Source: Victivallales bacterium
GTDB lineage: Bacteria > Verrucomicrobiota > Lentisphaeria > Oligosphaerales > Oligosphaeraceae
Reading direction: 5' to 3'
NCBI GenBank assembly: GCA_017964325.1
Contig: JAGCSE010000010.1
Location: 1-28,501 of the forward strand
Length of the DNA: 28,501 nucleotides
Shown here piece by piece: positions 15,245 through 22,140 of this stretch. Numbering within the stretch: position 1 is the stretch's first letter; every line of letters starts with the position of its first letter. The notes below the pieces were generated by a model that made no database searches, was not told the DNA's origin, and saw only the letters and a list, made by a program, of their open reading frames with translations. The position numbers and the translations under genes are program-made.

Positions 15245-17191
15245 ATGAAACACAAATGGATTTTCTCCGCTATTCTTCTCGTCGCATTCGTCGTGCACGC
15301 GCAGAATTTTGAAACCATCTTCAAATGCAATCCCCTCACATGGGCGAAGGACGGTTATGAAATCGACCGTTCCGAACTGTTGGACGGAACACTGAAAAAA
15401 ATCCGTTATACCTTGAAACTGACGGACAAGCAGGACAAAACCACATCCGTCACCGTCTCCTTCATCCCGCCGACCCAGAATCTTCCGGACCTCGGCATCC
15501 CTACGCCCGGCTCCCCCATCCTCCAGCAAAAAGTCAATGATCTGGAAATCGTAACAGATTCGCCCAACGTCAAATCTGGCAAATTCGCCCAAGGCTCCAT
15601 CGAGTTCTGGCCGTTCAACTACGGTGCAGGCACGAAGCTCGGCCTTCCGAACGCCAGCGACAAGACGTTCGATTTCGACGACACGCCCTCCCCCAACGGC
15701 GGCTACACCTCCATGCAGATCCACAACTACCTCGAGCGGCAGGTCGTCATGGCCCTCAACAAGCCTCAGGAAGGCGCCAACTGCGAACTCGGCATCGGCA
15801 ACAACACGACCATGCCACCCCACGGCAACGATGGACAGACGCCCAATCCGGACTGGACGTTCACCAATTCCGGCAAACTCTACAAATCCGCCGAACTCAT
15901 CATCGATGGACAATTCGAAAATCTCAAAATGAAGGAATTCATCGCGCTCAATCCACAAAAAGTATTCCTTAAAGGCGTGACGGACAAGCAGATAGCCACC
16001 AGCTACAAGGTCGATGAACCGATTGTCTTTACATTGACCGCAGACATGGCGGGCCAGAAACCCACAAAAGAATATTTCATCAAGTGGAAACGCACGGGCG
16101 ACGACGGCAAAGTCCAAGAAGGGAAAGCTCCCGCAAACGAACCTTGCGTTATCACGACATCCCTCTCCAAGCCTGGTTTCGTCCGCATCGAGGCATTCCT
16201 TGTCGATAACAAAGGCCGTCAAGTCACGAAGAAAGGCGTCACTGGCGACGGTCGCCGCGTCTTCTTCGACGGCGGCGCAGGCGCTGAAGTCGAAAAACTC
16301 TACGGCGCAGAGGAACCCGCCGATTTCTTGGAATTTTGGGAGAAGCAACGCGCCCGCCTCGCGGCCGTTCCGCTGAAGCCTGAATTGACGGAACTGCCCA
16401 GCAAGGATCCCGCTGTCAAGATTTACGCTGTCTCCATCCCCTGCCCTGGCCCCAACAACCGCCCCTGCACAGGCTATTTGACCATTCCCGTGAACGCGGC
16501 TCCGAAATCGCTTCGCGCCCAGGCCTCCTTCCACGGCTACGGCATCACCGTCCAGCGTGCCCCGTCCGGCGGTCCGCATGATTGCATCTCCTTCAACGTC
16601 AACGCCCACGGCTACGATCTTGGCAAAGACGACAAATATTACGCCGACTTCTTCAAGTCCATCAATCCCAGCGGCAGAGGCTATGCCTTCGACCCGAAGG
16701 AAAATGAAAATCCCGAAACCGCCTATTTCAACGGCATGGCACTCCGCCTGATGCGCGCCTTCGAATTCCTCAAGTCGCTGCCTGAATGGAATGGAAAGGA
16801 TCTGACCTCCCATGGTGGCAGCCAGGGCGGTCTCCAATCCGCCTGGGCGGGTGCTCTCGAACCGCAGCTCACGCAGACCAATCCGGGCATTCCGTGGTGC
16901 TGCGACATGAGCGGAAAGGAACTGTTCGGCCGCATCCACGGCGGTTGGCGCATCGTCGGCACGCAGGCCCTCCGCTACTACGACCCCATCAACATGGCGA
17001 AACACACGCCCAAGACCTGCTTCGTGAACATCACGCGCGCAGGACTTGGCGACTATTGCTGCCCGCCGTCCGGCGTCGCCATCTACTACAACAACATCCC
17101 CGGCCCCAAGAAAATATGGTGGGTCCAAGGCTCCACGCACGGCTATGTCCCGCCAGATCCGAAACAAAACTATTTCATTGAAAATAAGTAA
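15245..17191 (+). CDS. Secreted acetylxylan esterase / cephalosporin-C deacetylase-like protein
   Basis: 648 residues with a Sec signal (MKHKWIFSAILLVAFVVHAQ) and AAGGAG six bases before the ATG. Residues about 25-350 include Ig-like or beta-sandwich material of unknown function (EYFIKWKRTGDDGKVQEGKA). About 355-645 is an AXE1-type alpha/beta hydrolase. Its order is EEPADFLEFWEKQRARL, the strand YLTIPVNA, ASFHGYGI, the nucleophile elbow HGGSQGG (Ser526), the acid candidate Asp603 in AGLGDYCCPPSG and His632 in GSTHGY. Such enzymes remove acetyl groups from hemicellulose or small sugars. This one is about twice the length of the catalytic domain alone because of the N-terminal region. A strong terminator follows. 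Together with the GHL10 gene it points to plant or host polysaccharide use. Confidence 0.85.
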   Translation: MKHKWIFSAILLVAFVVHAQNFETIFKCNPLTWAKDGYEIDRSELLDGTLKKIRYTLKLTDKQDKTTSVTVSFIPPTQNLPDLGIPTPGSPILQQKVNDLEIVTDSPNVKSGKFAQGSIEFWPFNYGAGTKLGLPNASDKTFDFDDTPSPNGGYTSMQIHNYLERQVVMALNKPQEGANCELGIGNNTTMPPHGNDGQTPNPDWTFTNSGKLYKSAELIIDGQFENLKMKEFIALNPQKVFLKGVTDKQIATSYKVDEPIVFTLTADMAGQKPTKEYFIKWKRTGDDGKVQEGKAPANEPCVITTSLSKPGFVRIEAFLVDNKGRQVTKKGVTGDGRRVFFDGGAGAEVEKLYGAEEPADFLEFWEKQRARLAAVPLKPELTELPSKDPAVKIYAVSIPCPGPNNRPCTGYLTIPVNAAPKSLRAQASFHGYGITVQRAPSGGPHDCISFNVNAHGYDLGKDDKYYADFFKSINPSGRGYAFDPKENENPETAYFNGMALRLMRAFEFLKSLPEWNGKDLTSHGGSQGGLQSAWAGALEPQLTQTNPGIPWCCDMSGKELFGRIHGGWRIVGTQALRYYDPINMAKHTPKTCFVNITRAGLGDYCCPPSGVAIYYNNIPGPKKIWWVQGSTHGYVPPDPKQNYFIENK

Positions 17192-17209
17192 CTTATTCTG
17201 AATATGTTG

Positions 17210-17254
17210 AAGGGCTGTTGCAAAACCTCACAAGGCAAGCAACAGCCCTTTTTT
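17210..17254 (+). terminator. Rho-independent terminator of the esterase gene
   Basis: A perfect 12-bp stem AAGGGCTGTTGC (17210-17221) and GCAACAGCCCTT (17239-17250) is followed by a run of T (17249-17254), 19 bases after the stop codon. Confidence 0.88.
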
Positions 17255-17301
17255 CTACACTCCGCACTTCAGCGACTCTGCATTATATAAGAAGAATTAT
17301 C

Positions 17302-17739
17302 ATGCTTATCAAAATCCTCGTCATTGGAAAACTGAAAGACAAGGCCATGCAGGCCAGATGCGACGAATACGCCAAATGGATCGGCGGCTATGGCAAGCTT
17401 GAAATCCGCGAACTGCCTGACTCAACTGTCGAAAAAGAAGGCCAGGCCATCCAAAAGGAACTTGAAAAGGACCACGGTGCCTTCGTTGTCGCACTCTCAG
17501 AAGAAGGAAAGGAATACGCAACGGCTGATTTCGCCGCATTCATCGGCAAAATCGACCGCAAAATCATCTTCATCATCGGCGGCCCCTACGGCCTTGCGCA
17601 AACCATCCGACAGAACGCCGATCTCCTCTGGTCGCTGTCAAAGCTCACATTCACCCATGAAATCGCGCGTCTATTATTGTTCGAACAGCTCTTCCGTGTT
17701 CTGAACCTCAACGCCGGCGGCCATTACCACAACGCATAG
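17302..17739 (+). CDS. rlmH: 23S rRNA pseudouridine-1915 N3-methyltransferase
   Basis: Methylates the pseudouridine at position 1915 of 23S rRNA (E. coli numbering) in helix 69 of assembled 70S ribosomes, using S-adenosylmethionine. 145 residues, slightly shorter than the usual 155-160. The start at 17302 is chosen because MLIKILVIGKLKDK is the family N-terminus; an upstream frame start lies in the preceding terminator. The SPOUT knot is visible in IIFIIGGPYGL and LSKLTFTHEIARLLLFEQLFR, and the C-terminus ends NAGGHYHNA, where the family usually has a YH+Arg/Lys ending. TATATAA at 17284-17290 may be part of its promoter; the ribosome site is weak. Its stop codon overlaps the first base of a REP-like repeat. 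Confidence 0.93.
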   Translation: MLIKILVIGKLKDKAMQARCDEYAKWIGGYGKLEIRELPDSTVEKEGQAIQKELEKDHGAFVVALSEEGKEYATADFAAFIGKIDRKIIFIIGGPYGLAQTIRQNADLLWSLSKLTFTHEIARLLLFEQLFRVLNLNAGGHYHNA

Positions 17740-17820
17740 GGGAGAGCACACTCTTGCGCGACCGAATTTCAGAGCGGAGTGCGCTCCAGCGCGACCGAAC
17801 ACGCAAAGTGCGTCCCTCCC
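17739..17820. repeat. REP-like GC-rich repeat cluster (three units)
   Basis: Units resembling GGGAGGGACGCGCTCCTGCG plus CGACCG: a diverged unit at 17739-17765, a second at 17774-17798 (both ending GCGCGACCGA), and an inverted partial unit at 17799-17820 (its minus strand begins GGGAGGGACGCAC). They fill the gap between the convergent rlmH and FHA-protein genes. Related units lie at 24031-24088 and 26416-26476. Confidence 0.7.
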
Positions 17821-17825
17821 ATATC

Positions 17826-19160
17826 TTATATGGATTTCACGGACATCACGCCGCCATCTTCCACAATCTCCTGGTCAGGTTGGAGATATATGCAACGCCC
17901 ATTGTCCGTCAACAGATAGAACGCACCTTCCGTCCCCTGCGCCTCAGATTGATAGACAACACGCCAATTTGGCAACCGCGAATCCACCTGCCTCAACACG
18001 CAGCATTGCCAGACAAACACCTTGTAAAGTTTCGTCCATCCCGGATACGCCAATATCATGGACGATATGCCACAAGCTGCACAGCCATCACAGCACGGCA
18101 ACTGCAGACGCCCAGTACATTTCTGGACACGGGCCTGCCAGCGCACTTCCCATGAAAAGCCGAGTTCCACATCCCCCGTAATATCCGTTCCCTCGCCGGG
18201 AATCTCCTTCTCATTGATATAAGTCATACCTATTCTGCTCATGTTTTTCACACGAACGGCATCACCACGCCATTTCAGCTCCGTATGGATGCAACTGAGA
18301 GTCGGCTTTTCCTCCTGTTCCCTTCTCTTTTCTTCATCTGGACAACCTTGAGGTATCGTCACAACGACATCCGAATATTTCGTCACCTTGTATTGTGTCA
18401 CCCTGCCCAATGTCGCCTTTTTCATAGCATAAAGCTCCAGTTGCACGCCGTTCAGCCCCAGCATGATGCGCTCCGTCGGCCAAGGCGTTCCCTCTATTTG
18501 AACCCCCATTGTCATTTCCGAACGAAGCTGATAGCGACGCTTCCTTTCCGCCTGTCGTCTGACCTCATCTTCTCGGTCGATTTGTGACTGTGTCATCTTC
18601 TCAACCGCCCCATTTACTTTACAATCAACAGAAATCCAATGCGGCAGAATATCACGGAACGACTCCGGTCCAAAATGCAGGTTACCACTGCGAAGCTCCG
18701 GCCATGACTTTCTTTTCAGTCCAAGACCGTCTTCAAGAATGCCTGGCTTCAAAGCGGCTTGGACATAGCTCTTCAGACTCTCCTTGTCCATATCTCCACC
18801 GTGTTCCGCCAGCCAATCTGCCAATCCTTTGCCGAAATCGGAGTTCTCCATGTCAAGACGAACGGTCAGTTCCAGCGTCAAGGTAACTGGCCCATGGGCA
18901 TCCCGATGACGAATATCCACCTCAAAAAACAATGATACGCACCCAGGATAGATATAGTAGCAATTGTCCAACTTGCTATTTCCAAGCAACTTGTCATACC
19001 AGTTACACTGTTTTTCAGAGTGCTTTCTGAATATCCGCTCCCTGTCGTCATTTTGACTCAATTCATAAATATTCGAGAAGGGAAACTCGTCCCTAAACAA
19101 CTTTAACGATTTTATCTCGTCAGCACTTTTGACTTCCTGAACTAAAATGAAATTTTCCAT
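17826..19160 (-). CDS. FHA-like domain protein with possible SPFH/Band-7-like N-terminus
   Basis: 444 residues, no signal peptide. The ATG at 19160 is preferred to an overlapping TTG because GGAG is then well spaced. Residues about 70-150 (CVSLFFEVDIRHRDAHGPVT, LTLELTVRLDMENSDF, then helices to GLGLKRK) resemble the first half of an SPFH/Band-7 domain; this is tentative. A charged helix (about 190-215) leads into an FHA-like domain at about 235-345. It reads LGRVTQYKVTKYSDVVVTIP, an SCIHTEL equivalent of the SxxH motif, VKNMSRIGMTYINEKEI matching the NxS..G..N core, and GDVELGFSWEV. FHA domains bind phosphothreonine, and the Ser/Thr kinase gene lies directly upstream on the same strand, so it is a likely kinase target or reader. 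The last 100 residues are cysteine-rich (CCDGCAAC) and unrecognised. Confidence 0.65.
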   Translation of the reverse strand: MENFILVQEVKSADEIKSLKLFRDEFPFSNIYELSQNDDRERIFRKHSEKQCNWYDKLLGNSKLDNCYYIYPGCVSLFFEVDIRHRDAHGPVTLTLELTVRLDMENSDFGKGLADWLAEHGGDMDKESLKSYVQAALKPGILEDGLGLKRKSWPELRSGNLHFGPESFRDILPHWISVDCKVNGAVEKMTQSQIDREDEVRRQAERKRRYQLRSEMTMGVQIEGTPWPTERIMLGLNGVQLELYAMKKATLGRVTQYKVTKYSDVVVTIPQGCPDEEKRREQEEKPTLSCIHTELKWRGDAVRVKNMSRIGMTYINEKEIPGEGTDITGDVELGFSWEVRWQARVQKCTGRLQLPCCDGCAACGISSMILAYPGWTKLYKVFVWQCCVLRQVDSRLPNWRVVYQSEAQGTEGAFYLLTDNGRCIYLQPDQEIVEDGGVMSVKSI

Positions 19161-19163
19161 CAA

Positions 19164-19313
19164 TCATCTCCTTTTCCGTGCAGATGACGGTGCCATAACA
19201 TATCCCTTTTCCTCCAATTGATCCTTCGCCTCCACGCCTACCGCGTTCCACACGGCGACCGATGACAGGCATGGATCGGCTTCATCGGCTATAAAGGCTT
19301 TTCGGCTGTTATT
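19164..19313 (-). pseudogene. Orphan 49-codon frame, possible displaced gene 3' end
   Basis: The minus-strand frame has no start codon near its beginning but reads like real protein: KAFIADEADPCLSSVAVWNA, VGVEAKDQLEEKGYVMAPSS, ARKRR, then TGA. The stop lies three bases before the FHA-gene ATG, the usual spacing of adjacent genes in an operon. It is in a different frame from the kinase, which ends inside the first codon of this frame. It may be the old C-terminus of the kinase gene, or of a lost gene, cut off by the AT-rich duplicated module. The evidence is composition and position only. Confidence 0.35.
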
Positions 19314-20745
19314 CTATTGCAACGTTTAAAAACAAAACTGTCACAATCGGAAAAATAAACACGGTTGTAGCTTCCTCCAAAGTAACACTTCCAACTATAA
19401 CTCCAAATAAAGCCAAAAATGCGCACACAATTGCAACGTAGCCTTCAATTTTCATTATACTATGCCATTCAGATATTTTGCCAGAAATTTTCAAGTAGAA
19501 TGTTTCCGCAACTAAAAACAAAAATGCCACAATCGCTACAGAACTCGATACTACTATCGCTTCCTCTAAAGTAGCACCAGTAGCACCACCTCTTATAACT
19601 CCTATTAAAGAAATAAATGCAATCACAATTACAATGTAGCCCTCAATTTTCATTATATTACGCCATATACTATGCCATTCTGCTATTTTGCCAGAAGTTT
19701 TCGATGGAGCCGGAACCGACTGTGACTTAAGTTTTGCTTGTTGCGGAGACGGCTTCTCCACGATGACAGGGCTCGGCTGCGGAGTTGCCGCAGGAGGCGG
19801 CGTAACCTCAATCGGCGCGGGTGCGGGAGCGGCAGAAAGCGCCTCAGCGAACGCCGTGCAGTTCTCGAAACGGTCACCTGGCTTCTTCGCCAGCATCTTT
19901 TTCAACGCCGCGTTCATAGGAGCTGGCAGTTCCTTGATTTCTGGAACCTCCTCATAAATAACATTGTGCGCCAAAGCGATATCATTCGGGCCATTGAACG
20001 GACGCCTGCCGGCAAGCATCTCATACGCGACCGTCCCCAGCGCATACATATCCACCTCCATGCCGGGCTTCAGCGGCTCCGGGCTATCGCCGTACCTCAG
20101 TTCAAACAATTCCGGCGCCATATAGGCCGACGTCCCCTTAACCGCCCCAGAAGACACGCCCAGGCTGGCGGTGGTCGCCTGAATGTGGTAGCTCAGGCCG
20201 AAGTCCGTCAGTTTCAAGGAGTTGACTTTATCACCAATCTCGACCATCGTGTTCTCTGGCTTCACATCAGCATGGACGATATTTCTCTCATGCGCATGAT
20301 CCAAGGCCTCCGCCATGAGCCGTATGATTTTCAACGCTATCGCCTGACTGGGTTTTGGATTCTCCATCAGATAGTCCCTTAGAGTCTCGCCTTCCGCGTA
20401 GTCCATCACGATGTAGTACCGATACCCCCATTGGTCCATGACAAGATCCCGCACGGTCACGATGTTCGGATGGGTCAGAGCTTTCATAAGATTGCATTCT
20501 CTTATTAAGTCTTCCACCGCTTTCGGGTATTGATTCAGTATCTCATCGACCGTCTTCAAGGCCCTAGGTCCCCCCATCTTGCCAGTATCCTGAAAAAGGA
20601 ACACCTTCCCCATGGCGCCTTTCCCGAGCTTCCTCACGAACTTGTAACGCCCTGCCTTGTCAATGATGTCGCCCTCGTTGAACATGAGGGCCTTCACTCG
20701 CTGCGGTAAACCCATGCCAGTCGGTTTCGGTCTGTCGTCTTTCAT
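19309..20745 (-). CDS. Membrane-anchored Ser/Thr protein kinase with a duplicated C-terminal membrane module
   Basis: 478 residues. A Hanks-type kinase domain spans about 34-305: glycine loop LGKGAMGKVFL, Lys64 (RALK), catalytic loop HADVKPEN (Asp160, Asn165; HAD instead of HRD), DFG (Asp181), an activation segment rich in Ser/Thr, APE at 210-212 and DMYALGTVAYEMLAGRRPF. A Pro/Ala-rich linker covers about 305-350. The C-terminus holds two copies of a membrane module (351-415 and 421-478), each SGKI.EWHSI..MKIEGY followed by two hydrophobic helices. AGGA lies six or seven bases before the ATG. It is divergent from the ESCRT-III-like operon and upstream of the FHA gene. It most likely phosphorylates proteins of this locus at the membrane. 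The 3' 370 bases are visibly AT-richer than the kinase domain, suggesting a separate origin. Confidence 0.9.
   Translation of the reverse strand: MKDDRPKPTGMGLPQRVKALMFNEGDIIDKAGRYKFVRKLGKGAMGKVFLFQDTGKMGGPRALKTVDEILNQYPKAVEDLIRECNLMKALTHPNIVTVRDLVMDQWGYRYYIVMDYAEGETLRDYLMENPKPSQAIALKIIRLMAEALDHAHERNIVHADVKPENTMVEIGDKVNSLKLTDFGLSYHIQATTASLGVSSGAVKGTSAYMAPELFELRYGDSPEPLKPGMEVDMYALGTVAYEMLAGRRPFNGPNDIALAHNVIYEEVPEIKELPAPMNAALKKMLAKKPGDRFENCTAFAEALSAAPAPAPIEVTPPPAATPQPSPVIVEKPSPQQAKLKSQSVPAPSKTSGKIAEWHSIWRNIMKIEGYIVIVIAFISLIGVIRGGATGATLEEAIVVSSSVAIVAFLFLVAETFYLKISGKISEWHSIMKIEGYVAIVCAFLALFGVIVGSVTLEEATTVFIFPIVTVLFLNVAIE
19330..19700. repeat. Two diverged direct DNA repeats encoding the kinase membrane modules
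   Basis: About 19330-19495 and 19517-19700 align along most of their length, for example GTAGCTTCCTCCAAAGTA against ATCGCTTCCTCTAAAGTA, and CTTCAATTTTCATTATACTA against CTCAATTTTCATTATATTA. The second copy has a 12-base expansion that yields the extra WRNI residues. They make up the AT-rich 3' end of the kinase gene. Confidence 0.75.
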
Positions 20746-20874
20746 GTTATTCCTTTATATAATACGTCTTGCCAGCTATGCTCTCCATGTCATATAGGAC
20801 AAAAGATGCGTTTTTTCTGACTGCATATCCATGTTTTCTGATGAAAAAATAGGAATTTATTCAGGATGGTTTCA

Positions 20875-20970
20875 ATGGGACATCTGGGACTTCTGAAGCA
20901 CACATACGATGAATCGTAATAGTAACAGCACATCATGTTTCAAACATCCCATAAGTCCTCTATGTCCCAT
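20875..20970. promoter_or_regulatory. Long-range inverted repeat, candidate operator
   Basis: ATGGGACATCTGGGACTT (20875-20892) and AAGTCCTCTATGTCCCAT (20953-20970) are inverted copies differing at three central bases, so each half is ATGGGACAT-N3-GGACTT. Between them is a small palindrome ACGAT-GA-ATCGT (20906-20917). It lies 130-225 bases upstream of the kinase start. Two identical composite sites in opposite orientation suggest binding of a regulator or a DNA cruciform. Confidence 0.45.
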
Positions 20971-21148
20971 AATTCCCATGAAATGATTCCAAATAGATAG
21001 GTAAATATAAATTGTCTTTTCCATTTTGTCTTGTCAAGAGACAAACAACTTTGATTTTTTCTTCATTTTACTTCGGGAATCGCTTAAACAATCACCACAA
21101 CCATCCCTTTCTTCATGAAAGCTAAGACAATACCATTATTTGAAATGG

Positions 21149-21354
21149 AAGACACCAACTCTCCGTAAAGTGGCAGAACTAGCCTGAAAAGCGACAGTTG
21201 CGGTAACCCCGCCCTTTGCCAGAACTAGCCTGAAAGGCGACAGTTGCGGTAACCCCGCCCTTCAGGGCGGGGTAGATCAAGGAGGGCCATCCCGTCTGTA
21301 GGACGGCACCGCCGGAGGGCGTAACCCAAGACACCAACTCTCAGTAAAGTGGCA
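21149..21354. repeat. Mosaic repeat with GC-rich hairpin, possible IS200/IS605-type end remnant
   Basis: A 27-base sequence (AAGACACCAACTCTCCGTAA and on) occurs at 21149-21175 and 21328-21354 with one mismatch. Between them a 43-base unit beginning CAGAACTAGCCTGAAA is tandemly repeated at 21174-21217 and 21220-21262 (period 46, one mismatch). The second copy runs into a perfect hairpin CCCCGCCC-TTCA-GGGCGGGG (21253-21272). Such CCCCGCCC/GGGCGGGG hairpins are typical of IS200/IS605-type ends and related MITEs. No transposase is present. Confidence 0.5.
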
Positions 21355-21518
21355 TATCCCACAGAGCGATACCATGGAGATTAGCGGTTCTAAAAGGAAA
21401 AAACAAATAATAATTCCTTCGCACAGTCAGAAAAACGACAAGACACTCCCTTTCTTCATGAAAACACAAAAGGCAGACAATATTGCCCCTCTAAAAACAA
21501 ATAAAAGGAGACATCACC

Positions 21519-22091
21519 ATGACAGCGCCAGAATGGCTCATCAACACATTCATCCGCTTCGGCCTCAAAGACTCGGAGGAAAAACGGCTCAAACGCCGCA
21601 TTGCCGCCAGCCAGGAGAAAATTCGCTCCATCCGACAGCAGGCGGACAATATCGTGAACGAAATCAAGTCCATCGAAGCCGAATGCCGAGAGGCAAAGAC
21701 CGAATACGACGCCCTGCACGGCGTCGCCCGCGAGACGGTCCGCATCCGCATTGACAGCCTGCTTAAGGCACGTGAACGCTTTTCTGAAAGGAACGACTTG
21801 CTGGCCCAGCAACTGAACGCAGAAATGGCCATTCTCCAAGATCTCCAGCTTCGGCTGGATTATCAGCTTAGCCGTTCCCGCGATGAGTTGGAAGAAGCCA
21901 TAGATGAAAAGGACGATCTTGTCGCTGAGTTGGACGAAAATGAAAAAGTGGCTGATAGGCTGAAAAGGCCAACTTCCAGCAATTCCGCTAATAGCCCCAA
22001 AGCGGCTGACAAACAGGAAAGGACAACTTCAACCAATTCCACAGATAGTCCCAAAGACGACTACGACGAAAAATTCAAAGACTTCAACTAA
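21519..22091 (+). CDS. Coiled-coil protein, possible second ESCRT-III-like subunit or partner
   Basis: 190 residues with no signal peptide or clear transmembrane helix. An amphipathic N-terminal helix (PEWLINTFIRFGL) is followed by a basic segment (EEKRLKRRIAAS) and long helices to about residue 145. Their layout (basic first helix, long antiparallel hairpin at about 20-110, acidic helix DELEEAIDEKDDLVAELDEN) is similar to ESCRT-III/PspA architecture, but I see no diagnostic motif. The tail contains two 18-residue repeats (ADRLKRPTSSNSANSPKA and ADKQERTTSTNSTDSPKD), rich in Ser/Thr and thus possible kinase targets. AAGGAG lies eight bases before the ATG. It is the first gene of the plus-strand operon, 49 bases before the Snf7-like gene. 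Confidence 0.7.
   Translation: MTAPEWLINTFIRFGLKDSEEKRLKRRIAASQEKIRSIRQQADNIVNEIKSIEAECREAKTEYDALHGVARETVRIRIDSLLKARERFSERNDLLAQQLNAEMAILQDLQLRLDYQLSRSRDELEEAIDEKDDLVAELDENEKVADRLKRPTSSNSANSPKAADKQERTTSTNSTDSPKDDYDEKFKDFN
21951..22058 (+). repeat. 54-bp tandem repeat inside the coiled-coil gene
   Basis: Units 21951-22004 and 22005-22058 begin GCTGAtA and GCTGAcA and end AGCCCCAAAGCG and AGTCCCAAAGAC. They encode the two 18-residue Ser/Thr/Asn-rich repeats of the tail. Confidence 0.75.
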
Positions 22092-22140
22092 ACCTCCATT
22101 TAACCGACAAACTACCACCCAAACACAAAGGAACAAAACC

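Larger units (their letters stand above)
20746..21518. other. Repeat-rich divergent control region
   Basis: 773 bases without a credible gene, separating the kinase arm from the ESCRT-III-like arm. It contains an inverted repeat at 20875-20970, an AT-rich stretch to about 21100, a mosaic of direct repeats with a strong hairpin at 21149-21354, and the 17-base direct repeat TCCCTTTCTTCATGAAA at 21104-21120 and 21447-21463. The second copy lies just upstream of the 21519 gene, and promoters for both arms must lie here. Confidence 0.6.

Noticed and set aside
15191..17167. 658-residue open frame on the minus strand
   Set aside because: It is antisense to the esterase gene, whose signal peptide, catalytic motifs, ribosome site and terminator are all clear. 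The antisense protein is a Val/Gly/Phe/Asp-rich mirror of GC-rich codons without recognisable motifs.
21174..21354. Complete insertion sequence
   Set aside because: No transposase frame lies between or beside the repeats; only end-like hairpin and direct repeats are visible.
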